Source: Actinernus sp. WN-2022 (Eukaryota; Cnidaria; Anthozoa; Actiniaria; Actinernidae). From it: a stretch of 64,000 bases of DNA. This document shows, piece after piece, positions 32,306 to 41,629 of this stretch (its first letter is position 1; each line of letters begins with the position of its first letter). The stretch is taken from contig JAOWCC010000019.1 of assembly GCA_030867875.1 (NCBI GenBank), positions 33,895,976-33,959,975 of the forward strand. Direction: 5' to 3'. Both the position numbers and the translations under genes were made by a program. The notes beneath the pieces were generated by a model. That model made no database searches. It worked only from the letters and a program-made list of their open reading frames with translations, and was not told the origin of the DNA.

Positions 32306-35167
32306 TTATTTTAAGTATTGTTGTGATAGTAAATATTGTTTTAACTTTTTGGAGAAAGAAAATTCTTTTAAGTCCTTAAGCTGATCAGGGAGTTCTTTCC
32401 AAAAGTCAATTGCTAAGAAAGAAATCATTTGTTTACCAGTATTTGTTTTCACACGTGACTTATATAGGTTTCGCTTAGCTGCATATCTGGTATTGTAATT
32501 ATGTACATTACTTGCATATTGAAAGAAATTATTAAATATATTTGGCAACAGTCCTTTATGCCACTGGTAGGCGAATTTCAGGGCATATAGGCAATAAACA
32601 TTATTTACTGTTAAAATGTCTAATAGATTTAGCAAGGGGAGGGCACTTTCAGTATTTTTTCCATAAGATATTGCAAAAAATATTAATCTTACAACTTTGT
32701 TTTGTTTTATTTGTACTTTTTGAATATGAGTTTTGTAAGCGCTGCCCCAGGCCAGTATTGCATAGGATATAGAAGGGTATATAAGGTTATAATAAAGCTG
32801 TTTTAGTTGTTTAATAGAGAGATAGTGCCTTAATTTGGATAAAATCCCAATATTTTTAGAAATTTTTGAGCAAATATACGAGATGTGATATTTCCACGAT
32901 ATTGTGTCGTCAATCATGACCCCTAGGTATTTAATGTGATCTTTACGGTCCAAAGGATGGCACGATCCATCTTTATTTTTAAACTGTATTCTAATATTCA
33001 TATCTCTCTTTCTAGCTGATTTAATTATCATAAAGTTTGTTTTGGACATATTTATCGATAATTTGTTTGCGTCACACCATTCCTTGACTTTTTCTAGTTC
33101 AGAGTTCATTAGGGTTTCGAGGGTTTTTAAGTCACCTGCAGAAGCAAATACATTTGTATCATCTGCAAATATCTTAAATGTTAGATTTTCAGTGCAATTG
33201 GGCAAATCATTTATGTAAATTAAAAATAGTAAAGGTCCTAGCGTGCTACCCTGAGGAATTCCAGAAATCATTGTTTGCCTGGGAGATTCAATATTTCCCA
33301 ACGCAACATACTGTTTTCGATTGGTGAGGTAACTATTAAATAAATTTAAGGGAAGTCCCCTAATTCCATATGATTCCAGTTTTCTGAGAAGTATTTCGTG
33401 GTTTACAGTGTCGAAGGCTTTAGAGAAATCCAAGAACACGCCACAAGTGTACATGTTATTGTCTATGGCTTTTCTAAGTTTATCAGTAATTTCAGTTATT
33501 GCTTGGGCAGTCGAACGGCCTTTCCGAAAACCAAATTGGAAGTGAAAAAGAATATCTTGTTTTTCGATGTAATTGATAAGTTGCTTATATATTAACTTTT
33601 CGAATATTTGGGTTAGAGCTGATAATATTGAGATGGGACGAAAATTTGTGGGGTCCGTAGTTTCCCCACCTTTATCAACAGGAGTTACTTTAGATATTTT
33701 AAGAACATCAGGGACAATGCCTTGAAGTAGAGATTGATTAAAAATTGTCGTTAGCACTTCGCTTATGTGGTCACATGCCAGTTTTATACATATTTGAGGA
33801 ACTCCAATAGATGATTTATTAAGTTTTAGTCCCATAATTGCGTCGTGAACTTCATGTATGTAAATACCACGAAACATGAAACTATTTTGGTATTTTGTTT
33901 TAATATATTTACTTGGGTTTATGTCGCTTTGTGGAAGCTTCTCAGCTAAATTGTGCCCAACATTTATGTAATGTGTATTTAACTGGTGGGCAATATTTGC
34001 CTTGTCAGTGTAAAATTTGTTTTTATACAATAGTTTAGTTATTGTAGTTTGTGAGCTCACTTTTTTTCTGTTAATTATCATACCAATCAACTTCCATGTT
34101 GTTTTTAGGTTTTCACTATTTAAATTAAATTGCGCTATAAAATAATTCTTTTTAGCTGCTTCTTTGATCTTATTTAATTTATTATTATATATTTTATATT
34201 GTTTTACTTTTCCAGGATCTTTGCTTAAAAAGTGGGTTTTAAAGAGTTTTTGCTTCCTTTTAATCGATTTAAGAATGGCATTTGATATCCACGGTTTGTT
34301 TAGTTGTTTTTTCCTTTTATTAGATAATTTGCGTATAGGAGCATGTTTATCAGATATTTTCTGAAGCGTGTTAACAACGTTATTCATGCTTACATTTACG
34401 TCATTATTGATAAGGCTGTTAAAATCCACATCCCCAATGTCATTTAGAAATAAATCTCTGTCGAAATTTGAGAAATCTCTGAAAAATTTAGTTTCATTTA
34501 CTACAGGGAGTTTATTGGTCACTGTACAAAATACGGGAAGATGGTCTGAAATATCTGCTAAGCATATTCCCGCTTGTAGTATTTTTTGTGGCGTGTTTGT
34601 GTAAATGTGATCTATTAAGGTAGATGTATGGTTAGTAATTCGAGTAGCCTTGGTGATTATGGGCATGAAGCCTTCATCGAGCAACATATCAAGATACTCG
34701 GACGTTTGGTTATCAGTATTGTATTTAAAGAAGTTTATATTTATGTCACCTAATATGAAAACCTCTTGTCCTTTATTGTTTAGCTTAGCCAATTGATTTT
34801 TTAGGATTTCGAGAAAATGGTCGCGAGCATTGAATGGGTGACGATATATGCAGCCAATTACAATATTCTTTTGTCTTTTCCGCACAATTTCGATCCAGCA
34901 TGACTCAACACCATCAGCAGTTAATTCTAAGTCGCATCTTCTGATGAAGTCTAATTCTTTGGCAAGGTAAAGGCCAACACCTCCAGCAGAAGTTTTGGAA
35001 TTAGTATTCAGGAACACGTATCCTGGTATGCTAATATTATTTACGCTATTTTCGGTCAGTTTCGTTTCTGAAATAGCAATAATTTCTGGAACCTCTTTTA
35101 CTGTGAGAAGGATATCCTGTAGCATTGATACATTTTTAGATAAGCTACGCATGTTAAGGTGTAGCAT
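32306..35167 (-). CDS. LINE endonuclease-reverse transcriptase, intact frame
   Basis: A 953-residue frame from an ATG at 35,167. Residues 1-215 form an AP-like endonuclease: SETKL (33-37), IGCIYRHP, LGDININF (139-146), LIDHIYTN and SDHLPVF (207-213). Residues about 490-730 form the reverse transcriptase: RPISILSAL, FGFRKGRSTAQAI, FLDFSKAFDTVNH with Asp580, GIPQGSTLGPLLF and FADD (667-670). The C-terminal 200 residues are the usual thumb/connection. There is no RNase H, which fits the Jockey/CR1/L2 group. It would nick the target and copy its RNA at the site. All catalytic residues are present and no stop interrupts it. The frame is open upstream of this ATG, so the true start lies beyond the truncation point. 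Confidence 0.9.
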   Translation of the reverse strand: MLHLNMRSLSKNVSMLQDILLTVKEVPEIIAISETKLTENSVNNISIPGYVFLNTNSKTSAGGVGLYLAKELDFIRRCDLELTADGVESCWIEIVRKRQKNIVIGCIYRHPFNARDHFLEILKNQLAKLNNKGQEVFILGDININFFKYNTDNQTSEYLDMLLDEGFMPIITKATRITNHTSTLIDHIYTNTPQKILQAGICLADISDHLPVFCTVTNKLPVVNETKFFRDFSNFDRDLFLNDIGDVDFNSLINNDVNVSMNNVVNTLQKISDKHAPIRKLSNKRKKQLNKPWISNAILKSIKRKQKLFKTHFLSKDPGKVKQYKIYNNKLNKIKEAAKKNYFIAQFNLNSENLKTTWKLIGMIINRKKVSSQTTITKLLYKNKFYTDKANIAHQLNTHYINVGHNLAEKLPQSDINPSKYIKTKYQNSFMFRGIYIHEVHDAIMGLKLNKSSIGVPQICIKLACDHISEVLTTIFNQSLLQGIVPDVLKISKVTPVDKGGETTDPTNFRPISILSALTQIFEKLIYKQLINYIEKQDILFHFQFGFRKGRSTAQAITEITDKLRKAIDNNMYTCGVFLDFSKAFDTVNHEILLRKLESYGIRGLPLNLFNSYLTNRKQYVALGNIESPRQTMISGIPQGSTLGPLLFLIYINDLPNCTENLTFKIFADDTNVFASAGDLKTLETLMNSELEKVKEWCDANKLSINMSKTNFMIIKSARKRDMNIRIQFKNKDGSCHPLDRKDHIKYLGVMIDDTISWKYHISYICSKISKNIGILSKLRHYLSIKQLKQLYYNLIYPSISYAILAWGSAYKTHIQKVQIKQNKVVRLIFFAISYGKNTESALPLLNLLDILTVNNVYCLYALKFAYQWHKGLLPNIFNNFFQYASNVHNYNTRYAAKRNLYKSRVKTNTGKQMISFLAIDFWKELPDQLKDLKEFSFSKKLKQYLLSQQYLK

Positions 35168-35390
35168 AGAAAATCCACGCCGTTTATTTGCCTTATCAAA
35201 GAGATTTCCAGTTTGTTTGATGGTATAATATTTTGATTCGATATGATTCTCATGTGAATTCTGTAAGTCAATTTCTCTTTCTGGACTTTCAATTATATCT
35301 TGGAAAAGATCTTTTGAGTTAAGCAGAGAACTAGAGGATGAGTAAATCCATGCCCCAGTTGTTTTAAGAAACTCTTTAAACTGCTGACAT

Positions 35391-37102
35391 TGCTGAGGTT
35401 TTTAACCGGCATTTCACCCACATTGGCGAGGACCTAGCGCGCGAGAATAGACGTTGACCCTCTTACCTATCTAAAAACCACTGATAGGTCATTCTCTTTC
35501 CAACAAATCGAAATTCACAAAGTCCACAAACTATTAATCAAGATAAACGGTACGAAAGCAACGGGTCTGGATAAAATTCCATGTAAACTTCTAAAAATCG
35601 CCGCTGACATTGTCGCACCGTCTTTGATAAAGCGATAGTATCTGGAATCTTTCCTACTGACTGGAAGCTGGTTAGGGTATCACCCGTTTTTAAGAAAGGT
35701 ACGAAAAAATTATCTACGACCAAGTATACAAATACCTTAACAACAACAACCTACTAACGAATTGCCAGTCAGGCTTCCGGTCACTCCACAGCACTCTCAC
35801 TGCTCTGCTTGAAGCCACTAATAATTGGTGTGTAAATATTGACAAAGGTTTCCTTAATGGTGTAATATTTATCGATTTAAAAAAGGCCTTTGACACTATT
35901 AATCACCAAATTATAATGCAAAAACTAGCGAAATATGGAATTGACCGAATTGCCCTGGCATGGTTTGACTCTTATCTATCAAATAGAAGTAAAAAATGTA
36001 ATGTGAACGGCCACATGTCTAGTGAAAGCCCGATAACTTGTGGAGTTCCGCATGTTCGATAATTGGACCATTACTCTTTTTGATTTATATTAATGACCTG
36101 CCAAACTGCCTAAACGAGGGATTACTAAGAATGTACGCCGATGATGCTAATATTAGTTTTGCCGCCTCAAGCAAGAGAGATCTTGAATCAAAAATCAATG
36201 CGGAACTACAAAATGTAAATATCTGGCTCAAAGCAAATAAGCTAAGTCTCAACATCGCTAAGACTGAGTTTATGGTTATTGGGTCTCGCCAAAAACTACA
36301 AACTCAAAGCGACTGTACCATGGACGTTCATATAGAGGGTAAAGAAATAAAAAAAGTGAACTACACCAAATCTCTGGGGGTTTATATAGATGATACATTG
36401 TCCTGGCGGAAGCATATAGACGAAATATCAAAAACGATCTCCTCTGGCATTGGCGCACTTAAGCGTGCAAGGCCTTTCATATGCAGAGATACTGCAGTAA
36501 AAATATATAAAGCCCTGATTGAGCCGCATTTTGTGTACTGTGGCTCAGTTTGGGATGGCTTAAGTCAACTGTTAAATGATAAACTGCAAAAACTGAAAAA
36601 CCGGGCAGCCAGAGTAATTACTCGATCAAGCTATGACACGAGTTCAACTGATTGATATGCTTGGCTGGCACAACGTATATACACATCGGAAAAAACAAAA
36701 AGCAATGGCGATGTACAAAACCATGCATAATCCAGGTAACCTTCAGGATCTCTTTACAACTCGTAATACTAACTATAATCTAAGAGATTCTGAGAGTAAA
36801 TTATTTATACCTAAACCGAGGATTAACTACCTAAACCATAGCTTCAGCTACAGTGGGGCATTTTTATGGAATAATTCCCACATGACCTAAGAGTGTCTAA
36901 ACATATAAAGCACTTCAAAAGGGAAATTGATACCTGTATGCTAAATCGGACTCGGACGGCAAACATGTAAAACAGTTTTAATGCATTATTACATTTTTAA
37001 TTTTTAATGTACATATTTTACTATTGCAATGGTACACCTTACGTGTACAACTGATGTTTTTAAACCGTGGATAAATAAAGATTGTCTGTCAGTCTGTCTG
37101 TC
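35391..37102 (+). pseudogene. old LINE, 3' part (RT and C-terminus)
   Basis: This continues the element of 31,700-32,053: AEVFNRHFTHIGEDLARE, LTYLKTTDRSFSFQQIEIH, then INGTKATGLDKIPCKLLKIA. The RT palm follows with FIDLKKAFDTINHQI (about 35,870-35,910), LGP-like IIGPLLFLIYINDLPN and MYADDANISFAASS (DD intact, near 36,133). The C-terminal part ends about 36,960 with several frameshifts (about 35,440, 35,630, 36,050 and 36,650) and stops. The 3' tail reads AATAAAGATTGTCTGTCAGT and further TCTGTC units up to 37,102, a short TGTC microsatellite tail as seen in CR1/L2-like LINEs. It is dead and older than the nested element. Confidence 0.8.
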
Positions 37103-37106
37103 CATA

Positions 37107-37275
37107 CGTACACGTCGAGTGCCGTGTAGTTTCAGTGTGCAATATTTCAGAACACGTCGTGTTCCATTTAGTTTCTGGTGTACAATATTCCGTGACACGT
37201 TTTGTACCATGTAGTTTCCCATGCATGTGTTACTTCGCGACATGTTATCATGTACCATGTAATTTCCACATTTAA
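37107..37275. repeat. degenerate 43-bp tandem repeats, about four units
   Basis: Units beginning ACACGTCGTGTTCCATTTAG and containing GTTTCTGGTGTACAATATTC recur at 42-45 bp spacing with decreasing similarity. They follow directly after the LINE tail. Confidence 0.6.
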
Positions 37276-37279
37276 ATAA

Positions 37280-38780
37280 ATACCTCGATACCGGGCAGTA
37301 CTTCATTTATTCCCCATGGCCAAAATCCCACGATACTGCAAAATACACGTCCATGCATTGATATTTCACATAAGACAGAATATAAACACGAAGCATATAT
37401 CTTCTAGTTTACATGCCTTTCCAAAGTCAATGATGACAGGGTGTATTTATATTTTCTACTCGCATTAGTGTACATAGCACTCTCTTGCTTTCCAAGAAGA
37501 TATTCTAAGACCAGATAAATGTTCTTACTACATGTATGCCCAGTGTGCCCCTTCGTGTGCATAGCATTAAAAGCATAAAAGCTTGAATCTGCAAACAACT
37601 ATTCCCATAGCAAGCAGGTATAAAGACTGGATATCTTCAGAATATCCAGTCAACAAAAGTTTCAGCGAGGTACTCTCTTCCACTTTATTCTTGGTATCTG
37701 TGTCACAGTCATTCTAAACAAAAAATACAAAATTACTTAATAACTAGCTTTGCTTTGGTTTAAAATGGAAATTGTTATCCTTTTTTTCTTGTGCTTTCCC
37801 AAATAAATGTTTGGATCACGAATCCTAAGAATCTAGTTTTGGATTAATCTCGAATCCATTCTGATCCCTGGTACTGACTAGTAATGTTACTAAATGGATT
37901 ATGTACTGTAAAAGACTAAAGTAAGAAAGGATATGGCCAGAAAAAGTTAAACAAATTACAAAAACACTGTTGAGAATGTTATTCAGGGAACACTGCAACT
38001 CATAAAGTTGTCATTTTTGCAACTGTAAACTCATTTTTGATGACTCAAAAATTAAATCAATCTTATTTGAAAATCCTTTCAAAATGACAAAGGATAGCAT
38101 TTTTCCATTTTTTTATCCAGAGATAATCAGGTTTTTGCTACAATGTTTTTGACAGTACATGTATATGCAATGTCACTTTGTTTGAAAAGCTAATCACAAA
38201 AATCACAAAATGATGAATAACTCTGCAAATAGTTGCTAAAAACAATAGTTGAACTTAAGGTTTGTGACATGTATGGAAATTAGGAAAACACAAACCACTG
38301 TAGAAATTACACACTGCCATTATCAGTGGCAGCAAGAGCCATGTTTATTTCAAAGTCTATAAATCCCTGGTAAAAAATTGCTTCCTGCTCTTCTTTAAGT
38401 TCTGGAGTTCATTACTAAACATATATGAAGAACCACATAACGTGGCTTAACTTTTTAAGGTAAATGGAGGAAATATTTTGCCAATTCAGCTGAGATATTT
38501 TAAAATCTCGTAGTTCATAATTTTTGAAATCATCAAGGCAGTCGTTATACGGTTTTGAAACGTCAAACTTGTCTACAATGTGGCATTCTATTGTCTAGAA
38601 TGAGAGCAACATGTTGCTTTTCTCACGCCACCACACAAAATCTCTACCCAGCAGCATGCCAAACAGTGATCACATGTTACACAACATTCGCATCATGTGG
38701 GCCATAAAAAAACTTGGGGTGTCACAGTTTGCTGGGTCGAAGAGTTAGTATCGTTTTAAAAGAATGTCTTAATATGAAAA
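37280..38780. other. non-coding stretch
   Basis: Nothing recognised. A GATATCTTCAGAATATCC palindromic stretch lies near 37,630-37,648. Confidence 0.4.
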
Positions 38781-38789
38781 ATATACTTT

Positions 38790-39079
38790 ACTGACCTTGT
38801 GTTGTTGTTTTTACTCAGTTTGCGATGATTTGGGGCTGTTTTAGGCCTTTCAAAAACCGATTCCTCACCAAAGTCCACCATAGTACAGTAAAAATGACAA
38901 GGAGTGAAAGTCCCCCGACTGGCCGTGAGTTTCCCTAAAAAAATTACACTTCCCAGACATCTTTCATCTTTTAAACACCATTTTCCTAGAGACACATTAT
39001 CAGGCAACAAGTTAGCCTGCAATGCAGGCGTTTTATTTGGGAAACCGTAATGGACGAGGAAAGAATGGCGCGATGACAA
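38790..39079 (-). CDS. possible exon, unrecognised
   Basis: An open frame from ATG at 39,079 starts MSSRHSFLVHYGFPNKTPAL, continues through LGKWCLKDERCLGSVIFLGK and passes TMVDFGEESVFERPKTAPNH before a stop at 38,756. The composition looks protein-like, with balanced charges and several Cys, but no domain or duplicated copy supports it. A possible donor lies after NNNT. It may be a first exon; it sits about 370 bp from the segment homologous to the tandem unit at 39,380. Confidence 0.3.
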
Positions 39080-39379
39080 AAAGGAAGTAGGGGGAGGAGA
39101 GGAGAAGGGAAGGGAATGCCTGCCTACAATGCCTGTGAAAAACGCCTCCTAATTAGTTATGCATGTCTGATCTGTCAAAAATTACCAGTACAATTTTCCT
39201 CGCTGATTGTAGGCCTCAGAAAATGTACATTTCCTCCAAAATTAACGGGGTTATCAACCTCTAAATCATCAACAGGAAGTTCATAGCTTTAATAGAAGTG
39301 CTTGAAATAATTTTATTTATGCGCTTGAATATATGTGGTCGTTAACTTTTAGGCTTCCGCCACGTATGGCCAGAAAATG

Positions 39380-39560
39380 TCCGGGAAAAACGTATGTTTT
39401 CTCCAAACTGATCAGTCGGGCTAATATAAAAATCATAAACAACTTCTGTATAATGTCAAGCAATTTGGATTGTTGTTTGTGCTGTAAATCTAGCCTTCGA
39501 TTCCGATGAAGTCACTTGATATTAGAGGGAAACAACAGCTTCGCCATCCGTTTCCTTCAC
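39380..39560. repeat. inverted fragment related to the 47-kb tandem unit
   Basis: The reverse complement of this segment matches about 47,240-47,400 (and 58,090-58,280): CTCCAAA..CAGTCGGGCTAATATAAAAATCAT, AATGTCAAGCAATTTGGATTG and TAAATCTAGCCTTC. The matching open frame MSSNLDC starts at 39,452 here on the plus strand but soon meets a TGA. Divergence is higher than between the tandem copies, so this is an older relative. Confidence 0.65.
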
Positions 39561-39729
39561 ACCACAGGCAGCCCAGATCCGATATATATTTCCCGCTTTT
39601 TGGGTTACCTGTGGTATGTTTCATAAGCGATCTCGGAAGAGTTTATATAATTGCTCCTTGTGAATTCTCTTTTCCGATTCCTACGAAATATATCTTAAAA
39701 AATAAAAGATTGATACTTAATGAAGTTGT

Positions 39730-40700
39730 GTGAGTGATTTTGGGATGATTTTGCGACTTCTAAAGCAGTTTATTAGGCCTCGAAGTTTTGACGGTTGGCC
39801 TCGTGTCTACCCATCGGACACAAATATACACAAGGTATGCAGCTTCGAGGCACTTTTCATCGATGTCACCTCACTCGCCGCCGAAATTCGACAAAAAAAT
39901 CAAATCGATTTCGCCTCTGCTTTCGGCACACAAATCTAGAGATGTGTAAGCACTTCTCATCCACGTTTCAGGCCAAACGACGTGAAAACTGCCTGGAAAT
40001 AAATTCCGAATTGAAAATATTTCTCTTGGTATACGATCTGCAGATTGATCGGTCCACTAATCAGCGGCAGACATCGCAGGCGGTGCTTGGCAACTGAAAC
40101 TTTTTGAAAATACCCCTCCCCACTAAGGATAATTGTTATGCACTTCCGTTCTGCTTGAATACAGTTAAGGTTTCTTGGTTTTTGGCATTTTCATGGGTTT
40201 AATATTTAATCGGATGTATAAACGTGGTTTATTTACCACACCCCCTGAGTCTAAGATCAATAAGTAGCTTAGTTTTCACAATGGCGAGTTTTCTCATTGT
40301 AGAAAGCATCGTTTGCCCAGTATGTGTACATTGTTGAGATTTATGTGTACATTGTTTATGTGAGTTAGGTTGGTTGTTCATTCTTATCTGCATTCAGGCT
40401 CGTCGAGCATAGAGGGTTTTCCTCCGGTTTTCCTCCCTCCATAAAAATCAACTATGTATGTACAAAAGAGTTAATGCAGCGAGGCCGACAGCTGCTATAA
40501 GTTGCCATAATCAGCGCGCTAATACTCTATTACTAATAGTAATATATTTATTTTACGCGCATGGCACACGTCGACATGAGGAAGAATCAGCGAGGAGATT
40601 TACAGTTATTATGTAAGGACAATCACGGCCTTCTTGACGTTTTTGTTTGGTTTTACAAGCTCACTTGCATATACATCTTGTGATTCAACAACCTAAATAT
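39730..40700. other. stretch without recognised gene
   Basis: One 69-codon plus-strand frame at 39,730-39,939 carries no domain. The rest is non-coding. Confidence 0.35.
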
Positions 40701-41546
40701 AACAAAGTGCGAAATTCACTCTCGCCTCATTGTTTTCCGGGTTTCAATATATATTAAAACCGCAAGTTTTTTGTTTTGTGTACAGTAAATGATTTTATTT
40801 TCTCCCGTTTTTCTCTTTGTCCTTACATACTTATTTGTGTTCCTTTCTTTTCTTGTCCGTTTCTCATGCGTCCCAAACAATTCCAACACCAACCTTTTAC
40901 CTTACAACTCCACGACTTTAACTTCCAAGCAACTCTGTACGGGATTCCATTGCCCAACTTTAAGTATTCTTTTCCTTCTCCTTCGTTCTCATTAATTATG
41001 TATTCCACACTTGTGCCTTTCCTTCGTTCCCCAAAACTTTCACGTATTCTTGTGTTTCCACTCCACTTATATCGGTTTCCTTGCACTAGACTCCTCAGTT
41101 TAGCAAGCGGGTTTTGCTTTGACTTTTCTCTGAGCCCCAACTGACGACTTTCAGCTGTGAACGTGCTCCGTTTTTATACTATCCGTCTAATCCTTTTTCC
41201 TTCTTCGCTCTCCCAAACCTTCACACACAAACTTTGACTGACGCCACGCTTCTATTCGAAGGGCGTATATACATGTATATGTGGTTATAAAAATTCCTTA
41301 ATAAGATTACTAGAAAGACTTGTTTAAGCAAAAATAGTTATGTAATCATTGTTTGGAGACTATACGTGCTCGCAAAAATTGACCTACGGTACATAACATA
41401 ATGCTGGTATGGTTTTACGTAACTTTTTTTTAAATCTTGCAAATTCCCTACGGTAAGACTAATTGAACAATGGCTATAAACTAAAGCTAAATGGAATTAA
41501 AATAAATATATTACGCAAGCATACTGGAGGGCACTGGATCGTAACA
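40700..41546 (-). repeat. 3' LTR of INT-first gypsy element (outer border uncertain)
   Basis: On the minus strand the LTR starts TGTTACGATCC directly after a polypurine tract. The first 76 bp (41,471-41,546) are repeated at 44,421-44,496. Further in, TATAAAAACGG (complement of about 41,171-41,181) looks like a TATA box and AATAAAATC (complement near 40,792-40,800) like a poly(A) signal. The outer end was not located; about 40,700 is an estimate. Confidence 0.5.
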
Positions 41547-41560
41547 CCTCCCCCCTTTAA
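41547..41560 (-). promoter_or_regulatory. polypurine tract
   Basis: The minus strand reads TTAAAGGGGGGAGG immediately before the LTR start TGTTAC. This is the plus-strand primer site expected at the 3' end of an LTR retrotransposon. Confidence 0.75.
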
Positions 41561-41629
41561 GTCTATTTGACAAAAACAAATAGTGAACGATGTGCTGGTT
41601 ACCTAATATTGGACGTATCTATATCCGGC

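Larger units (their letters stand above)
32054..35390 (-). mobile_element. younger LINE (endonuclease + RT), nested insertion
   Basis: This is a minus-strand LINE inserted into the older plus-strand LINE. Its frame is open from 35,390 (truncated N-terminal part, KEFLKTTGAWIYSSSSSLLN) through the 953-codon protein to a stop at 32,306. It is followed by about 250 bp of 3' UTR with an 11-bp stem-loop. Both borders fall between codons of the same linker region of the older element. The lack of stops makes it one of the youngest elements in the window. Confidence 0.8.

Noticed and set aside
40776..41144. 122-codon plus-strand frame and its minus-strand shadow of 105 codons
   Set aside because: Pyrimidine-rich sequence inside the probable LTR of the gypsy element, with promoter and poly(A) signals around it. 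No domain on either strand.
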